Of a DNA stretch of 64,000 nt, positions 22,383 through 34,279 are shown piece by piece. Position numbers and translations under genes: made by a program. The stretch's first letter is position 1; each line of letters begins with the position of its first letter. Below the pieces are notes generated by a model, which saw only the letters and a program-made list of their open reading frames with translations, did no database searches and was not told where the DNA came from. The DNA lies in assembly GCA_010094025.1 (NCBI GenBank), contig ML991775.1, positions 310,001-374,000 of the forward strand. Direction: 5' to 3'. This DNA is from Viridothelium virens (Eukaryota; Ascomycota; Dothideomycetes; Trypetheliales; Trypetheliaceae).

Positions 22383-24040
22383 TCAGAAGCCTTCTTCACC
22401 CGCTTTGCAGAGTTTTATTTCCCGACCCCATTCCGAGTCGAGGACTTGACGTGACGAAAGACGGCGTTTAGGGTTTGGATCGAGAATGGAGTAGATGACG
22501 TTCCGGCATCGCGCCTAGCATTGGTTCGTCAGTACGCTAAAGTGGAAGATCAAAATCTTTGAAAACTCACCCTATGCAATTGCTCGATCGGTCCATACCC
22601 ATCCTCGCCCCTGCGCCCTTCAATATACCTGTCGTAGAACTCATCCTCCTCCGGCTTCGCAACCCGCCAGAGATGGCGCCCCGTGCGCATGGCCATGTAA
22701 ATGACGCCACAAGCCCAGATGTCGACGGCACGAGGGTCGAATTCCCGGTCTGTATACTCTTCAGGTGCGATATAGGGCGCTGAACCGCACAGCCCGGCCG
22801 TCATGTGGGCTTCCGTCTCCCACGCCATCCGGAAGCACTCGCCATTCCCGAAATCGGTGATCTTCAGCGCACCGCGGGTTGTTAGAAGTAGATTCTCGGG
22901 CTTCAAGTCTCGGTGTGAAACGCCCATGCCGTGCATGTAGTCGACGCCGCGCATCAATTGTTTGAAGTAGCAGTCCGCCTCCGCGACTTCCAGCTTACCG
23001 GCCGCGAGAACGAGTGTATACAGATCGCCCCCTGCTACAAACTCCATGACTTCGCAGTAGTCGCCTTTGGCGTCCTTGAGCAGGTCGAGAGTGTGGATGA
23101 TGTTCGGGTGACGAAGGGAAGAGCTTATGCAGAATTCCGAGTTGAGACGTTTGCTGTACTTTTTCTCGCTCTCTTGAGGACGACGCCGGAATTCCTTTAC
23201 GGCATAGAGTTGCTCCAGTCTAGAGTCTTTGGGGTCGGATTTGTGCGCTTTTCGGACTACCCCGAAGGCGCCACGACCGATGATTTCGTGGCACTTGCCA
23301 TATTTCTCTACCAAAGATGGTGTTCCGTTTGGTCCGACTTTATCGTTGGTGTTCACTTTCTTCTCGTTCTTCAACTGTTCTACCCAGCCGGACATAAGCG
23401 ATAATTGCTGTTCGTCGTGGTGAGCATCTCTTTTCTTGCCGCCTAGCCAGTCGCGGACCATGTCAGAGAGCTTCTCCTGTCGTTTTGTGTTTTTGAGGAA
23501 ATGGTGGTGTTCACCATCGTCATCAACCCAGAATCGCTTTGGTGACACAGGCTCTTCGCGTCCGTTCTTCGTGTTCGAACGTCTCAAGGTGGAGCCATCA
23601 ATAGCCTGAGATTTGGTGCTCGTTGGTTGGGAAGGCTCCCGAGACGGCTTGGGCCTGACTTCAAACGTCTTGCCATTCACGCTGACGTTCTCATCGACGG
23701 CATTCTGGGCAAATGATTCAGGTGTCCCGGTGCTCTCTCGTGACGTATCGCTTGTGTCCTTGCCCTTATGCGAGAACATACGAGACATTCGGGCAAATGT
23801 AGACCGCTTGCTTGTGAGTCCGGGCCTTTGAGTGGAATCCCCATTTGTCCCGTTGATGCCCTTTTCTCCCATTGCTTTACCATCGACGTTCATGCTCGGT
23901 GGAGGAAGTTGGAGCTTGCCGTCTTGCGACTTGAGAGAGGCATCTGAAATCGAAGGCGAGCGAGGAGTCGATGCTTGGCTGGCGGTACTCGGTGGGTTAC
24001 TTGAGTGTGCTTGTTGGCGTGGTTGTGCAACGGTCGCCAT
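22383..24040 (-). CDS. HAL4/SAT4-type Ser/Thr protein kinase
   Basis: Kinase of the fungal NPR/HAL family (yeast HAL4/SAT4 and HAL5, regulators of the TRK potassium transporters and plasma-membrane permease stability). Two exons, 24040-22571 and 22514-22383, give 533 aa. Residues 1 to about 240 are Ser/Thr/Pro-rich and probably regulatory. The kinase domain starts near 245: GRGAFGVVRKA, YAVKEFRRR (catalytic Lys), LRHPNIIHTLDLL, HRDLKPENLLL near 376, then DFGNGECF. The activation segment reads GSAPYIAPEEY, the APEE form usual in this family. The last exon (ARCRNVIYSILDPNPKRRL ... SEWGREIKLC) completes the C-lobe. I take ATG 24040 (MATVAQ); the preceding codons lack an ATG. Which HAL/NPR paralogue it is cannot be fixed by eye. 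Confidence 0.9.
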
Positions 24041-26385
24041 GGTCAATACGATCGTCTATGTGAGGCTTCTATACTTAGTATCTTGGCCTTGAACTGAGGG
24101 TTCGGGCCGTTGAGCACCTGAGGATTGAGGATGGCGAGCTCTTTGAGGCCAAAGGCACACGGAACGTGGCGAGACAGGCGTCTCGCGGTGGGCCGGAGCC
24201 CTTGTGGACTGGTTCCTTGGCGCGATCAAAATCGTAAGCGTGACTTCAGCGGAGGTACCTCGGTGAGTAGACCAACTCAAGGGTTTCTGTTTACCGATGT
24301 GGAGAAGGGATCGGGCAGGAAGCGGAAAGCAGAACTTGGAGATATAGTCTTGTTTGCGATGAGGACAGAGAAATGCTGAAGAACTGCTAAAGGTCTGCTG
24401 GATAGTAAAAAGTCTTGGATGAGCTCAGCAGCCTCTCTGACTATGCTCAGGTGGCCAGGGTACTCGGTCGCGTTTCGGGTTGTGACTTGTGATGCGGTGA
24501 CCAGTAGGCAGCCGGACGGTGACCGATGAAACAGAGGTATTGGGGGAATTTACTGTCGATTCAAGAAGTCTGTGTGAATAACGTGTTGGAAGCGGTCAGG
24601 GCGGGGGGGCAATTTTGGAGAATGGCAGGTGTGGTAGTTTAGGTAGTCTTGGGCGGCGCCGCGGTGGCCTTTCACGGGACGATCTAGACTAGAGCTCGAC
24701 AGGCTACCTTGGTCATTACGGGATAATTAAGACACGTCCATTTGTCGGACCATTTCGGGCCAAAGCTATGGGGGAGGAACGGGTGCGGACTGAGGAAGAG
24801 GCTGGTCCTCCCGGATCGGTAGTCGTTATTGGGAGAGGGCCATGGTGCGTGAGGAGCGTGAGGGACCCATTATTGCAGCAGGATCATAAGAAGAGTGGGC
24901 TGATGGATGGGCGAAAAAACAACACAGACTCGACTGGTGGGTTTAGCAAGTTACTGCGAAATAGGAAAGCAGCGCAAAGATATTGTAATTATTAGCCAAG
25001 CCCACTGCATGGCGAACCAAAGCGGAGCCTTTGCCTGCTGCTAGGTGTGCTTTGCATCTCACTTTGTGCCTCTTTCATCATCCACGCCCACCCGCTTTCT
25101 TCACCTCAGCTCCCACATGCACCAGTGGACCCCCATTGTCGCCCATCGTATACCTTGTACGTTATATGCTTCGCGAACAAAGGCCGCGCAGCAACGGTAT
25201 TGGTCAAGCTCGCGCACATTATTTTGACTCATGCTCCTCGAAGCTTCCCCAACGCCTTCCGCCCTGGCGTCACTCCGGTGTGCGTGATCACGACGCGCGC
25301 TGAGCGTACGGAGTAAGGCTTGGTAATCAAACCCCTTGGCTTGCATGTTCCGCGAGCCGCAGGAAAAAGCTTGACATCTGTTCGCGTCACATTGAGACCC
25401 TGGGTGGATTGCAGCATTCTATTCAGAATGGAGATCCTCGGCATCCCTTTTACGTACGTCCGTCTACACGGCAGTCGCTGATCAATTTGGAGAGAGAGAG
25501 GACAAAGCGAACAACGAACAACTCCTTAGCATCCTTAGCATCCTTAGCACACAGCGATTGTCTTCAGATGACGATACGGTACAGTACAGGTCAGCTCTGA
25601 GCCAACGCTGTCCACAGCCCGATCATATTTCCGCGCATCGCTCGCTTGGTCGATTGGCAGAGCTCCTCTAGATTGCTGCCGTGGGCAAGTCCATCAGCGG
25701 CCTACAGCCGAAAGGCATATAGCTTTGCGGCATGCTCTTCTGGCTCTCAGGAAAATGCCTCATACAAAGTCTTGGAGACCCTTGGTCATGGAGGGCCCGA
25801 TCCGTCAAGTAACCACGCGATGCAAGCGCACCTGTGCCCCTCCTTTCTCTAGCTCGCAGTTTGATGCCATCCCCTCTGCCGCGCTCCACAAAAGGCTCCA
25901 GCTTTCGGCGGTGACGGTCCTATCCCAAGGCCCTAAGCTCCAGACTAGATGTCTTACAGGGGACTTTGCATGTGAAGATGGAATTTTATCGAGATACTTG
26001 TGTTACACCAAGCTCTCTCACCACACTCTTCACCCTCGCCCTTCTGGTAAAATGCCGCCGAAATAGCTATTTATGTATACCGCCTGTTCTCAAGCGCCGT
26101 GATAGACGCGCTGAACCGGGCCCTTCCGCAGCCATGCGATCCAGTTACCTTGTGCATTTCTCCCACGAGGTCCTTTCCTTGTATTTTTTTCCAAATCTAC
26201 GCGAGCAATCAAATTGTGCCAGCACAACGATTTGCTCCATCACATCCCCCAATTTCCTGCATTCAGGTCCGCACCGGTGAAAGATCTGCCGTACTAGGGC
26301 CTCAACCCCACGCAGCGGCCCGTGGTGGTACTGCGGGCCGAGGTCTTGGTGTCTGGTATCTAAAAAGCCTACGCGAAAGCTTGAT
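24041..26385. other. 2.3-kb upstream region of the HAL4-like gene
   Basis: No gene supported. It contains a 9-bp tandem repeat at 25523-25549. Many short overlapping frames at 25.0-25.4 and 26.0-26.3 kb lack domains. The region also holds the 3' flank of the CaMKK gene. Confidence 0.5.
25523..25549. repeat. 9-bp tandem repeat tccttagca, three perfect copies
   Basis: Copies at 25523-25531, 25532-25540 and 25541-25549, inside a non-coding stretch. Confidence 0.9.
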
Positions 26386-28984
26386 TCACGAAGATTCACC
26401 ACCAGACGCCGCGGCCGCTTTTGCTTCAAACCCTTTGATCTTGGCAAGCACATTGCCATGTCCAGCAGCTGCACCCTCCTTATCTCCCCCTTTCCCTCCA
26501 TGCGTCCCATCCGGCTCCCCGGTATCCTGCTTGGCTTCTGCGTCCTGCGACTCCCTTGCCTTTTCCCGCGCTTTCGCGACCAGATTTGAGAGACCTGTGC
26601 TAACACTAGCTGCATGTTCCCGACTGTGATCGACAATGTTCTCGTGCTCGCGGAGCTCCTTGTTATGCTCTACCCGACGCGTCAGATACATCGTTGCTGC
26701 TCTGCCGCGAGCCTTGAGGATACGCTCCACTTCTTCTTGATAGGCCCTCTCATATACATTCATTTCAACGGCTGAAGGCGATTCGCTGATGATGTGAACG
26801 CCATTCTCGTTAGGTGCCGCGTCATCGATGCCGGTACCTACATTGAGGAAGAGTGTATCTGTCAATGGATCATGAGCGTGCCCTTTGCCTTCAGAGAATG
26901 CTCTCTCGTGGCTGTGCGTGGCTTTTTTCTCGGCGTGCGGATGATGAGTGGCTGTCTCTGTTTTTTGCAGCTCGTACCCCTTCGAAGGAGTATGCTCGTC
27001 TGGACTGGTCTTCGATGATTGTGGCGTTGCTGGTATAATGTCATCTGTTTCTAGAACACATGAATCCATTCTTTCTGGTAAGCGCTTCATATCATCTGAT
27101 ATAAGAATTTCATGATGCAGGCCTTCAGTAGCAAGAGCTCGCTCAATCGGCCTTCTGTCATCGAGGTCAACGCTTCGTGTCTTATAGTGACGATCTAGGG
27201 GAGATCTGATTAAGAGCGGAGGTTGCACGATACGTGAACCACGACCAAAAATGCCCTCCATTAGCTCTGGACGTTTCTTCAGAATCAAATTTTTAAAGCG
27301 CTTCACGGCCTTCATCTAAGTGGTATTAGCGTCTAGTGTTGAATGCGCCATTCTGAAATACGCACAACGACCAGAAGATTCCCCAAGTTTCCGGTGATAG
27401 CATTATTCATTTCTGATTCTGTTGGTGGCTCCACCAGATCTGCGGTATTTTCGTCTGCTGAGAGCAAAGGATCCGTACCATCTTTAGTTACCCAGGGATG
27501 GTTCTGTTGCATATCAGACCACAGATGTGGAAAAGTGCATAGTTCTGCTTACATACCCTGATATCTTCCATATTGATTCTCCTTTGCGGGTCTTTTTCGA
27601 GAATTCGATAGATCAAGTCTTTGAAGTTCTCATCAACAGTACCATCAACTTCAACTTCATCGCCTCGTATGGCGTCGTAAAGTTCCATGAGATTTGTTTT
27701 CTCAAACGGTATCCGACCGAAACGAAGACAATACAGCGTCACACCCATTGACCAAACATCGGCCGCCCTGCCTGAAACCGCGCCGTGTTTCGCAACACAA
27801 AGCTCGGGAGGCATGAAGGCGGGTGAGCCTGCTGATTTAGCTGTACTCATATCTTGATTCTTCTCGAACATTTCAGAGACGCCAAAATCGACAATCTTAA
27901 GTACGTCATCCTCGGTAATAAGGCAGTTGTCTGGCTTGATGTCGCGATGGAGAATTCCCTGTGCATGCAAGTATTCGATGCCTAACACCATGTCTCGGAA
28001 CCAACATCGACAGCTCTCTTCATCGTACGGGTCTGATCGTTCTTCCAGGCCGACTTTCATTACTACGCCCTTCTTGCACATTTCCATCACCATGTACAGA
28101 GAGTCCTCATCTGGATCATCAAGCACTTCAATGAGGGCTACGAGGTTGTTGTGGTTCAATTTCTTCATAATTGCAATCTCCTCCTTGATGAGGTCCAATG
28201 GGTTGCTGTTTGACTCATTCCGGAGATCAGACGATGGGTGTCTATGCAATGGCGAGTTGAACCCGAATCCGGCCAACTGACCAGAGCGTTTTGGAGCATT
28301 TGGTCTTCGGAGGAGATGAGACTGCGCCCGTTTCCGCAATCGGGATTTTGAAAATTCCTTGACAGCCTATGGAGTGAAAATGTTAGCTGCCGATTCGCAA
28401 ACACCGCTGCCAAGACTAGCCCGATATTGACCCAAGCATACATCATAAAAAGAAACAGAAGACGATGAGTGCTATCCCGCCGGGATCCTCACATATTCTC
28501 TTCCAAATTGGTCAATCGCAAGATGTACGGCGCCAAACGAGCCTCTTCCAATTTCCTGTTTTATCGTATACTGGTTTATCCGATGTATGGCAGTACCGTC
28601 ATCTTCACTATTGCTGTATTCAGATCGAGCATTGAGCGTTTCCTAAAGCGTGCGAATAGCGCATTAGTCGGTAGAGCGGATAGGTCAGCGGGAAGGTCTG
28701 GGCAAGTACGCACTTTGACCCTTTTGGTGCTGGATGCGGCGCGACGATGATGTCGAAGCGGGCTCTGATAAGCGGGAGTAGACCTGGAGCAGGATAGTCT
28801 CATCAGAATGCTGGCCAGGACATGGGATGGAGGGTTGCGAAGCAGGATTTCAAGCTCACATATACTTGATTGCGGCCGGCCTGCTCGTATCCCCCGCAGC
28901 CGGCACAGCGAGCGAAATTGCGTCAGAGGGAAGCAAGACGTCGTCCGTGGACTTGGGCTGCTCCGGCTTAGCGGACGAAGTCAT
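26386..28984 (-). CDS. Calcium/calmodulin-dependent kinase kinase (CaMKK; Ssp1/CmkC type)
   Basis: Upstream kinase that activates CaMK and probably SNF1/AMPK by phosphorylating their T-loops. Exons: 28984-28860, 28783-28714, 28642-28493, 28366-27557, 27503-27366, 27315-26386, giving 740 aa. Residues 66-95 (ETLNARSEYSNSEDDGTAIHRINQY) match the segment before the kinase domain in fungal CaMKKs. P-loop GRGSFG 97-102, catalytic lysine K118 in AVKEFSK, then a family-typical insert (RRPNAPKRSGQLAGFGF), HRD 255-257, DFG 275-277 and the SPAFMPPELC activation segment. A long charged tail follows exon 5; no calmodulin-binding helix was proved, but KRFKNLILKKRPEL just after the kinase domain is a basic amphipathic candidate. 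The exon 2 acceptor is ambiguous (28784 or 28799, both in phase), so residues 42-46 are uncertain. Confidence 0.92.
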
Positions 28985-30533
28985 TGTGATTCGGCCAATC
29001 GGTGAAAAGAAGAGGAAAGGTTATTAGAGAGAGACTATCTTGGAACGAAGTCAGGTGCATGTGAACGTTAATAAGGGTACTCGAAATTGACTTTGTCCCG
29101 CTCGACACCGGGGGCTGATTTGATCATGCTATTCTTGTCGATAACGTGAGGGTTCTGGGCCAATCACCCTCCGTAGACAAGGATAGCCAACGGTGTTCCA
29201 GAAAACCCCAGACAGGCAGGATCACGACAGCTCCCGTTTACAACGCTCCATTCGTCTCAACAATGGTTGTGTATTCATTTTATATATTTGACCGCCATAG
29301 TGAGTCCATTGCGATATTGTGTGCTTAGAAAAACGTCCAGTTAACTCTTCTACACAGCCGAGTGCATCTATAGCCGACGATGGACCCCACGCCCTTCTTC
29401 TGATAGCAAGTCAAATCGCCCGCTCTCCGGCTCAAGTACATTTAGCAATGGCGAGACGACTGTCTCCAGGCGAAAAGAATTATCCAAAGAAGATGATGCA
29501 AAGCTGATTTTTGGGACCGTTTTCTCACTGAGAAATATGGTAAAGAGACTAGGGGGCGATGACGACAAGTAGGTCGAACTTCTCCGCCTGTCACAAGTAT
29601 GGCCATTCTTATGAACGTCCATTGATGGAGTAATGGACCAGCTTCCTCTCATATCGTACGAACGAGTACAAACTACACTACTACGAGACACCGACCCGGT
29701 TGAAGTTCGTTATGATCACAGATACGAGGATGAACAACATGCGAATCGCGTTGCACCAGATCTGGGTGAATCTCTATGTCGAGTATGTGGTTAAAAATCC
29801 TCTGTCGCCTGTGGAACACCCGGGAGGCGTTGGTGTTGCGAATGAACTCTTTGAATTTGGACTGGAAAGGTTCATGGTAAGCGGAAATGGCTACGGCCGC
29901 TCTACATTTCTACGATGTTAATTCAAAGTCTGCAGGCTACGGTTCTTCCTCCATGATGATATTTCGCTTAAGGAGCAGTCTGCGAAATCATCGCTGCAAG
30001 CCTCGATGCTTAGCTCTGTCATCAACGAAATGGTGCACAAGGCACCCAGGACGCATCGCACTTTGGCGATATCAGAGGACATACTCAGCCCTAGGGCCAT
30101 CCTTCAGAGCGCTATCGTGTCAGAGGTCCAGCTTGCATAGGTCAATGCCTCACGGGAACATCAATTTGGGCCTGGCCCGTGGTTAATCTGCTGAGAACAA
30201 GCACCACGACCAATGCCGCACGATAGTTCCATGGATGCAAATCTATGGTGGGTAAGTGAGCAGAAGATGAATTAGTACTCTTGCGCGCGTGGGGTCGGCA
30301 GAGATGATAGTTGAATACAGTTAGATCATTCCATGAAATTTTAAAGTTCATACGTAGTTGAGATCAGCCAATCATAAACTGCCCCGCAAAACATCAGTAT
30401 TCGGAGAACCTCAAATTTTCCCATTCCATGAACACACAGAGACCTCCCACCAAATATACTTGATCTAGGCTTTTGCAAATACCCTGCGGCGATCAAGAAG
30501 CTCTCTAATTCAGGCTCTGCTTCCAGGCACATC
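28985..30533. other. Divergent intergenic between CaMKK and the YBL028C-like gene
   Basis: About 1.5 kb shared by two divergently transcribed genes. Only short frames; no domain, RNA or repeat recognised. Confidence 0.5.
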
Positions 30534-31055
30534 ATGGCGAAATCGTTGCGATCCACCCGGAACAAAGTTAATAAATCGAGCCTTCGCAAGAAAGTCTTTA
30601 ATCCCGTCGAAACCGCACGCCTTGAGCGACTCTCCTCAAAGCTATTAGATCTTGCCCAGCAGCCAAGGCCTGAGAGGACCGCGATGGAGGTCGAGAAGAT
30701 GGCTGCTGAAGAGAAACCCGCTACAGCAGAGAATGAGGAACAAATGGAGGATGCAGAAGTTGAGGGTGAAGGTATGCACTCGCTCTCGGTACATCTTCAC
30801 CATTGTTACATTGCTCCCAGTCCGCTAGCGTTAAATCTCCCCCAGCACTTACCAAGATCTATTTTAGATATTGATATGAACGATGCACAACCCTCGCGCG
30901 CCAAGAGATCGCAATCCAAAGCCGAACAGAGAAGAAAGTCAGCAAGATCGCATAAGGTCCAGAAGAGAAGGGCGAAAAACTCGATTGTGTTCCCAAAGTC
31001 GAAATATGTAGGCAAAGGGGGCGGACCAGGTGTGAGGAAGAGCAAGAGGCATTGA
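30534..31055 (+). CDS. Small basic nucleolar-type protein, YBL028C-like (DUF2423)
   Basis: Two exons, 30534-30771 and 30868-31055, give 141 aa. The N-terminus (MAKSLRSTRNKVNKSSLRKKVF then NPVETARLERLSSKLLDLA) is the conserved DUF2423/YBL028C motif. A central acidic stretch (EEQMEDAEVEGE) follows, and the C-terminus is very basic (KAEQRRKSARSHKVQKRRAK ... GGGPGVRKSKRH). In yeast, YBL028C is a nucleolar protein linked to pre-60S ribosome assembly; the same is inferred here. The intron (30772-30867, 96 nt) has donor gtatgc and acceptor tttag and restores phase exactly (G|AT gives Asp). It converges on the next gene, with 165 bp between the stops. Confidence 0.88.
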   Translation: MAKSLRSTRNKVNKSSLRKKVFNPVETARLERLSSKLLDLAQQPRPERTAMEVEKMAAEEKPATAENEEQMEDAEVEGEGMHSLSVHLHHCYIAPSPLALNLPQHLPRSILDIDMNDAQPSRAKRSQSKAEQRRKSARSHKVQKRRAKNSIVFPKSKYVGKGGGPGVRKSKRH

Positions 31056-31220
31056 GCAGACTCAGTCAGCGCGGCATCGTAGATATCTACATTTACGATG
31101 GTCCTTCGAACTTCACATCCATAATCATACGGAGTCTTCCTCGAACTTGACAGGATCTACCCTCTTTTGAGTCGACGATAATATTACTTCACATTCAGAA
31201 TATTTTCGCAGCTCACGGCC

Positions 31221-31668
31221 TCATCTACCTCTGGAACTGGAAAAGCGAAGAGTGATGAGAATAGAGATACCAAAAATACCCTCATAAATAGCGCTTCCTC
31301 TCCACTCTGGTCCATCGTTCCAAAAAAGCAAGGTGGCCAATGCCCGCAACGCTATTGATGGAAGAAGCAATTTCCGCGCCTGTTCGCTCGAAGTAAATGC
31401 AATTACCATGCAATATACCCCAAGACTCAAAGTGGATAGGCTGAAAAGACATTAGCTATTGTGCTTTTTGAGCTTTATTCAGGCGAGGAAGATGAGTTTC
31501 GAGAACATACCCCAAGGCGTGCACCACTGGAATCGTTGTGCCGCTGAGGCCAGGATTAGACGACGTCAACTGAGCTGGACTGAGTAACATATAAGTACCG
31601 ACTGTGGTGAGCGTCAGCCCTTGGAAGCCGATCATTATGGCGGGGAGATTGCGTGTAAAATATGGCAT
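31221..31668 (-). CDS. Small multi-pass membrane protein, unknown function
   Basis: Two exons, 31668-31511 and 31440-31221, give 125 aa. Three to four hydrophobic segments are visible: LPAIMIGFQGLTLTTVGTYM near 8-27, a weaker one near 35-60 (IPVVHALGLSTLSLGVYCMV), LLLPSIALRALATLLFW near 75-91 and YEGIFGISILITLRF near 102-116. The overall look (about 120 aa, four short helices, conserved FWNDGPEW loop) recalls small fungal membrane proteins of the DUF4267/DUF4345 kind, but I cannot name the family with confidence. ATG 31668 is the first in frame; upstream codons are open but lack an ATG. The 70-nt intron joins in phase. The gene is convergent with the YBL028C-like gene. Confidence 0.7.
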
Positions 31669-32465
31669 GATTAATGGCAAGACTGCTGATAATGAAAGCT
31701 GTGTCTGAGTGGTTCGAAGTCGCTAAGGCGAGCGTTATACGAGCCAATTACCAAACGTTGAGTTCCTACGACACTAACTGGTCATCTGCTTCTCGTGAAC
31801 CTTGAACCTAAAAGCTCAATCGCAATTGGCAGTGGGCGTAGAAGAAACTTCTCGGTTAAATATCCATATAGAGTAAAAGTCGAGGCTCAAGTTGAAGGGC
31901 CACACATTTGAAACTCCACCATTGACATGATGCGTAAAACTTTATGAAAACCAGTAACAATCATAACCCTATGATGCGATTAGAAGGCATCTTGAATTTG
32001 GATTGTATACCTTAAGGACTGGGACATTTGTTTCCGCACAAGCTAACGCAATCATACACAGCCGCTTCACATGCGCACACTTGACCTTTCCTCTCTTGTA
32101 GATAAGTCATGAATCATAATACTCCAGTGTTCATAAGACTCTAGCACGACATTCATTGCTCGCTTTCGTAGTCATCCACTGAATGTTCCTTGTTGAAGTT
32201 TCTCGGCGTATCTCCTGAGTGACTCTGAGGCGATTAGGGTACGTGAAGATTACCTACCTAGGTACTTAAGGTACTTGATACAGTAGAGCACAGGCTACCC
32301 AGAGAGGGTCCTTAATGCATCAAACTTGCATTCGTTGTTCAGCCGTAGAGCAACGGATGACCATAATGACACCTGTTTTTTGGGAACTATCTGCGTCTGT
32401 AGTTATGAGTCTCAGCCATAATCTCAATCTCACATGATTCTCCTCCAGTTCCGCCCGCCAGATCC
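31669..32465. other. Intergenic with TACCTAGGTA-type repeat
   Basis: Upstream of the small membrane-protein gene and downstream of GSH2. It carries the repeat cluster at 32251-32280. No gene seen. Confidence 0.55.
32251..32280. repeat. TACCTA/TAGGTA-type intergenic repeat cluster
   Basis: The sequence reads tacctacctaggtacttaagg then tacttgata, a nested set of near-palindromic TAC(C/T)T(A)AGGTA words. Similar words occur in other intergenic parts of this window. Confidence 0.8.
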
Positions 32466-34279
32466 TCAAACATCCACCAAGCATGCCGAGTCCACAGCCC
32501 CAAACCCCGCTGCCACCCCTCCTTCCTCACTCGTATCCCCTTTCGTTCTCAACAGATACCCCGCTTCCCAATTCTCCAACACCTCCCCTTTGTCCCCTTC
32601 CCCGCCTCCCTGCCGCCACAGACACACCCCATAGACGCCCAACTCACCAATCACCCCACCCCGCTGCACCTCTCCATTCCGCAAGATGGCATTCGTGAGC
32701 GGCGGCGGCTCAATCATCTCCATCAAGATATACGCGGGCCAGCGCTCCTCAGACGTCTCCCCCAAGAACTTCGGGATTGCGGCTCGATAGATATTATTGC
32801 CTCCACCCTCCCGCTGCGGCTTCAGCACGTAGCGTGCTGCCGTCTTCGAGTCGGTAGCGAGCCTGCGGGCCTCGAGTCCCGCGGCGGAAGTGTCGAGCGG
32901 GTAGATGGGCGCGAAGGTGTTGAGGATGCGGGCGCGGGTGGCGGGGGAGGTGAGGAAGCGCGAGAGGTGTGGAGAAGAAGGGGTGGCGAGGACTTGTTGG
33001 ACTTTTTTGCTGCCGGCGAGGTGGGTGAGGATGCTGGGGCATTTGATGGCGGCGCTGCGTTCGAGGTGGAGGCGCGCGGCCCAGGCGTCGGGAGTTGTGT
33101 AGTCGGATGGGGAGTAGCCGGCGCGGAAGTAGATGGTGGTGACTTCGTGAGAGGTGCTGGGGGAATGTGGAGGAATGTAAAGGAGGGTGCGGTCAGAAGT
33201 GAGCTTCGTGTCGGTGAGGATGCGGTCGAAAGGCAGGCGGAAGGAGCGAGTTCCTTGGTCGTGGAGGAGGGAATACTCGAGGTGGCGTTGGTCAAAGGCA
33301 TTTCTTTCTAGATCTTGCACCAGGAAGATTACGCAGAGGGGAAGACTTGCTTTTGATGTGCCATATGCACGATGAGCAGCTCCAAGTCCAGCCGCCAGAG
33401 ACGTGTTTGATCTGCTCTGCTTGATGCCTAGTGACTCTGTGGTCTTTAGAAGTGCAGATATCTCCGGTGGATAGGCGTCGATTGCCACAAGATGCCGGTG
33501 CATCGCGGTTACTTGAGCTGAGAGTCCACCGAATGAGGAGGCGATCGTGTTGAACTCAACCTGCTTGATTTCCGGTTCGGGCTTTGTTGCAGTAGAATCC
33601 ACATGCACCATGTAGTCAGAGCGAAACATGCCAAGGGCGAGATTCTGCTAGCAGTGAGCACAGGACTTACGCTTCGTTGTTACCACTCTTACCTGAGCAT
33701 AACCCTCCTTCTTCACAGTAAGGTGAATATTCCATAACTGGGAGACGAAGTCGTCAATGTCTAGTAGTCTGCAAATGGTACCTGTCAGTCTGGATGCAAC
33801 GATGATGAAGTGCTATTGTAGGGTTTATTCTATTCAAAGGAAGCATTGAGAGCAAGTGCCAGAGGACGAAGGGCAAAACGAGGAAACATTGTGGTCCTGA
33901 TATGGTTGAAGAACCTACGAATCGCTCTGCAACACTCTACTCGAAACGGCAAGACAGAGCAAACACAAAGCACCTACTCCTCAACGATGCTTTTGAGCCA
34001 GTCCTCATCTCTTGCTATGGCCGAGTATAGCTCATTGTATGACTCCTGAATAGCAAGAGCCTCGTCGAAGCATCGCTGAGGAAAGAGGCTAGGAAAGAGG
34101 GTAACAGGTGCTGGTGTTGCTAGGACACCAAGAGGGTCTTGATTTGCAGAGACGAAAGATGGCGGCGGCTTGACGGTCAGACCATGAGCTATAGACCAGT
34201 CTATCAAATTGGTCAGGAGATAGCTCTTCTGTTCACCAGTCAAGTCTGGTGGATACTGTGGGTAAATAGAGGTAGCCAT
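32466..34279 (-). CDS. GSH2: Glutathione synthetase
   Basis: ATP-grasp enzyme that joins gamma-glutamylcysteine and glycine, the second step of glutathione synthesis; works as a cytosolic homodimer. Exons: 34279-33978, 33768-33693, 33644-32466, giving 518 aa (eukaryotic GSH2 is about 475-500). Landmarks: LFPSLFPQRCFDEAL near 65-80, GMFRSDYMVHVD at 131-142 (substrate-site region), KQVEFNTIASSFGGLS near 153-168, and the glycine-rich lid KPQREGGGNNIY with GGG near 406-408, then LMEMIEPP. The start ATG (MATSIYPQYPPDLT) is clear. Intron 1 is long for this window (209 nt, 33769-33977); intron 2 is 48 nt. It is divergent from the 989-aa gene, with 0.83 kb between starts. Confidence 0.96.

Noticed and set aside
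25640-25700. tRNA-like words (ggtcgattggcagagctcc) and similar B-box-like words elsewhere (for example near 31710)
   Set aside because: No cloverleaf with matching acceptor, anticodon and T arms could be folded.
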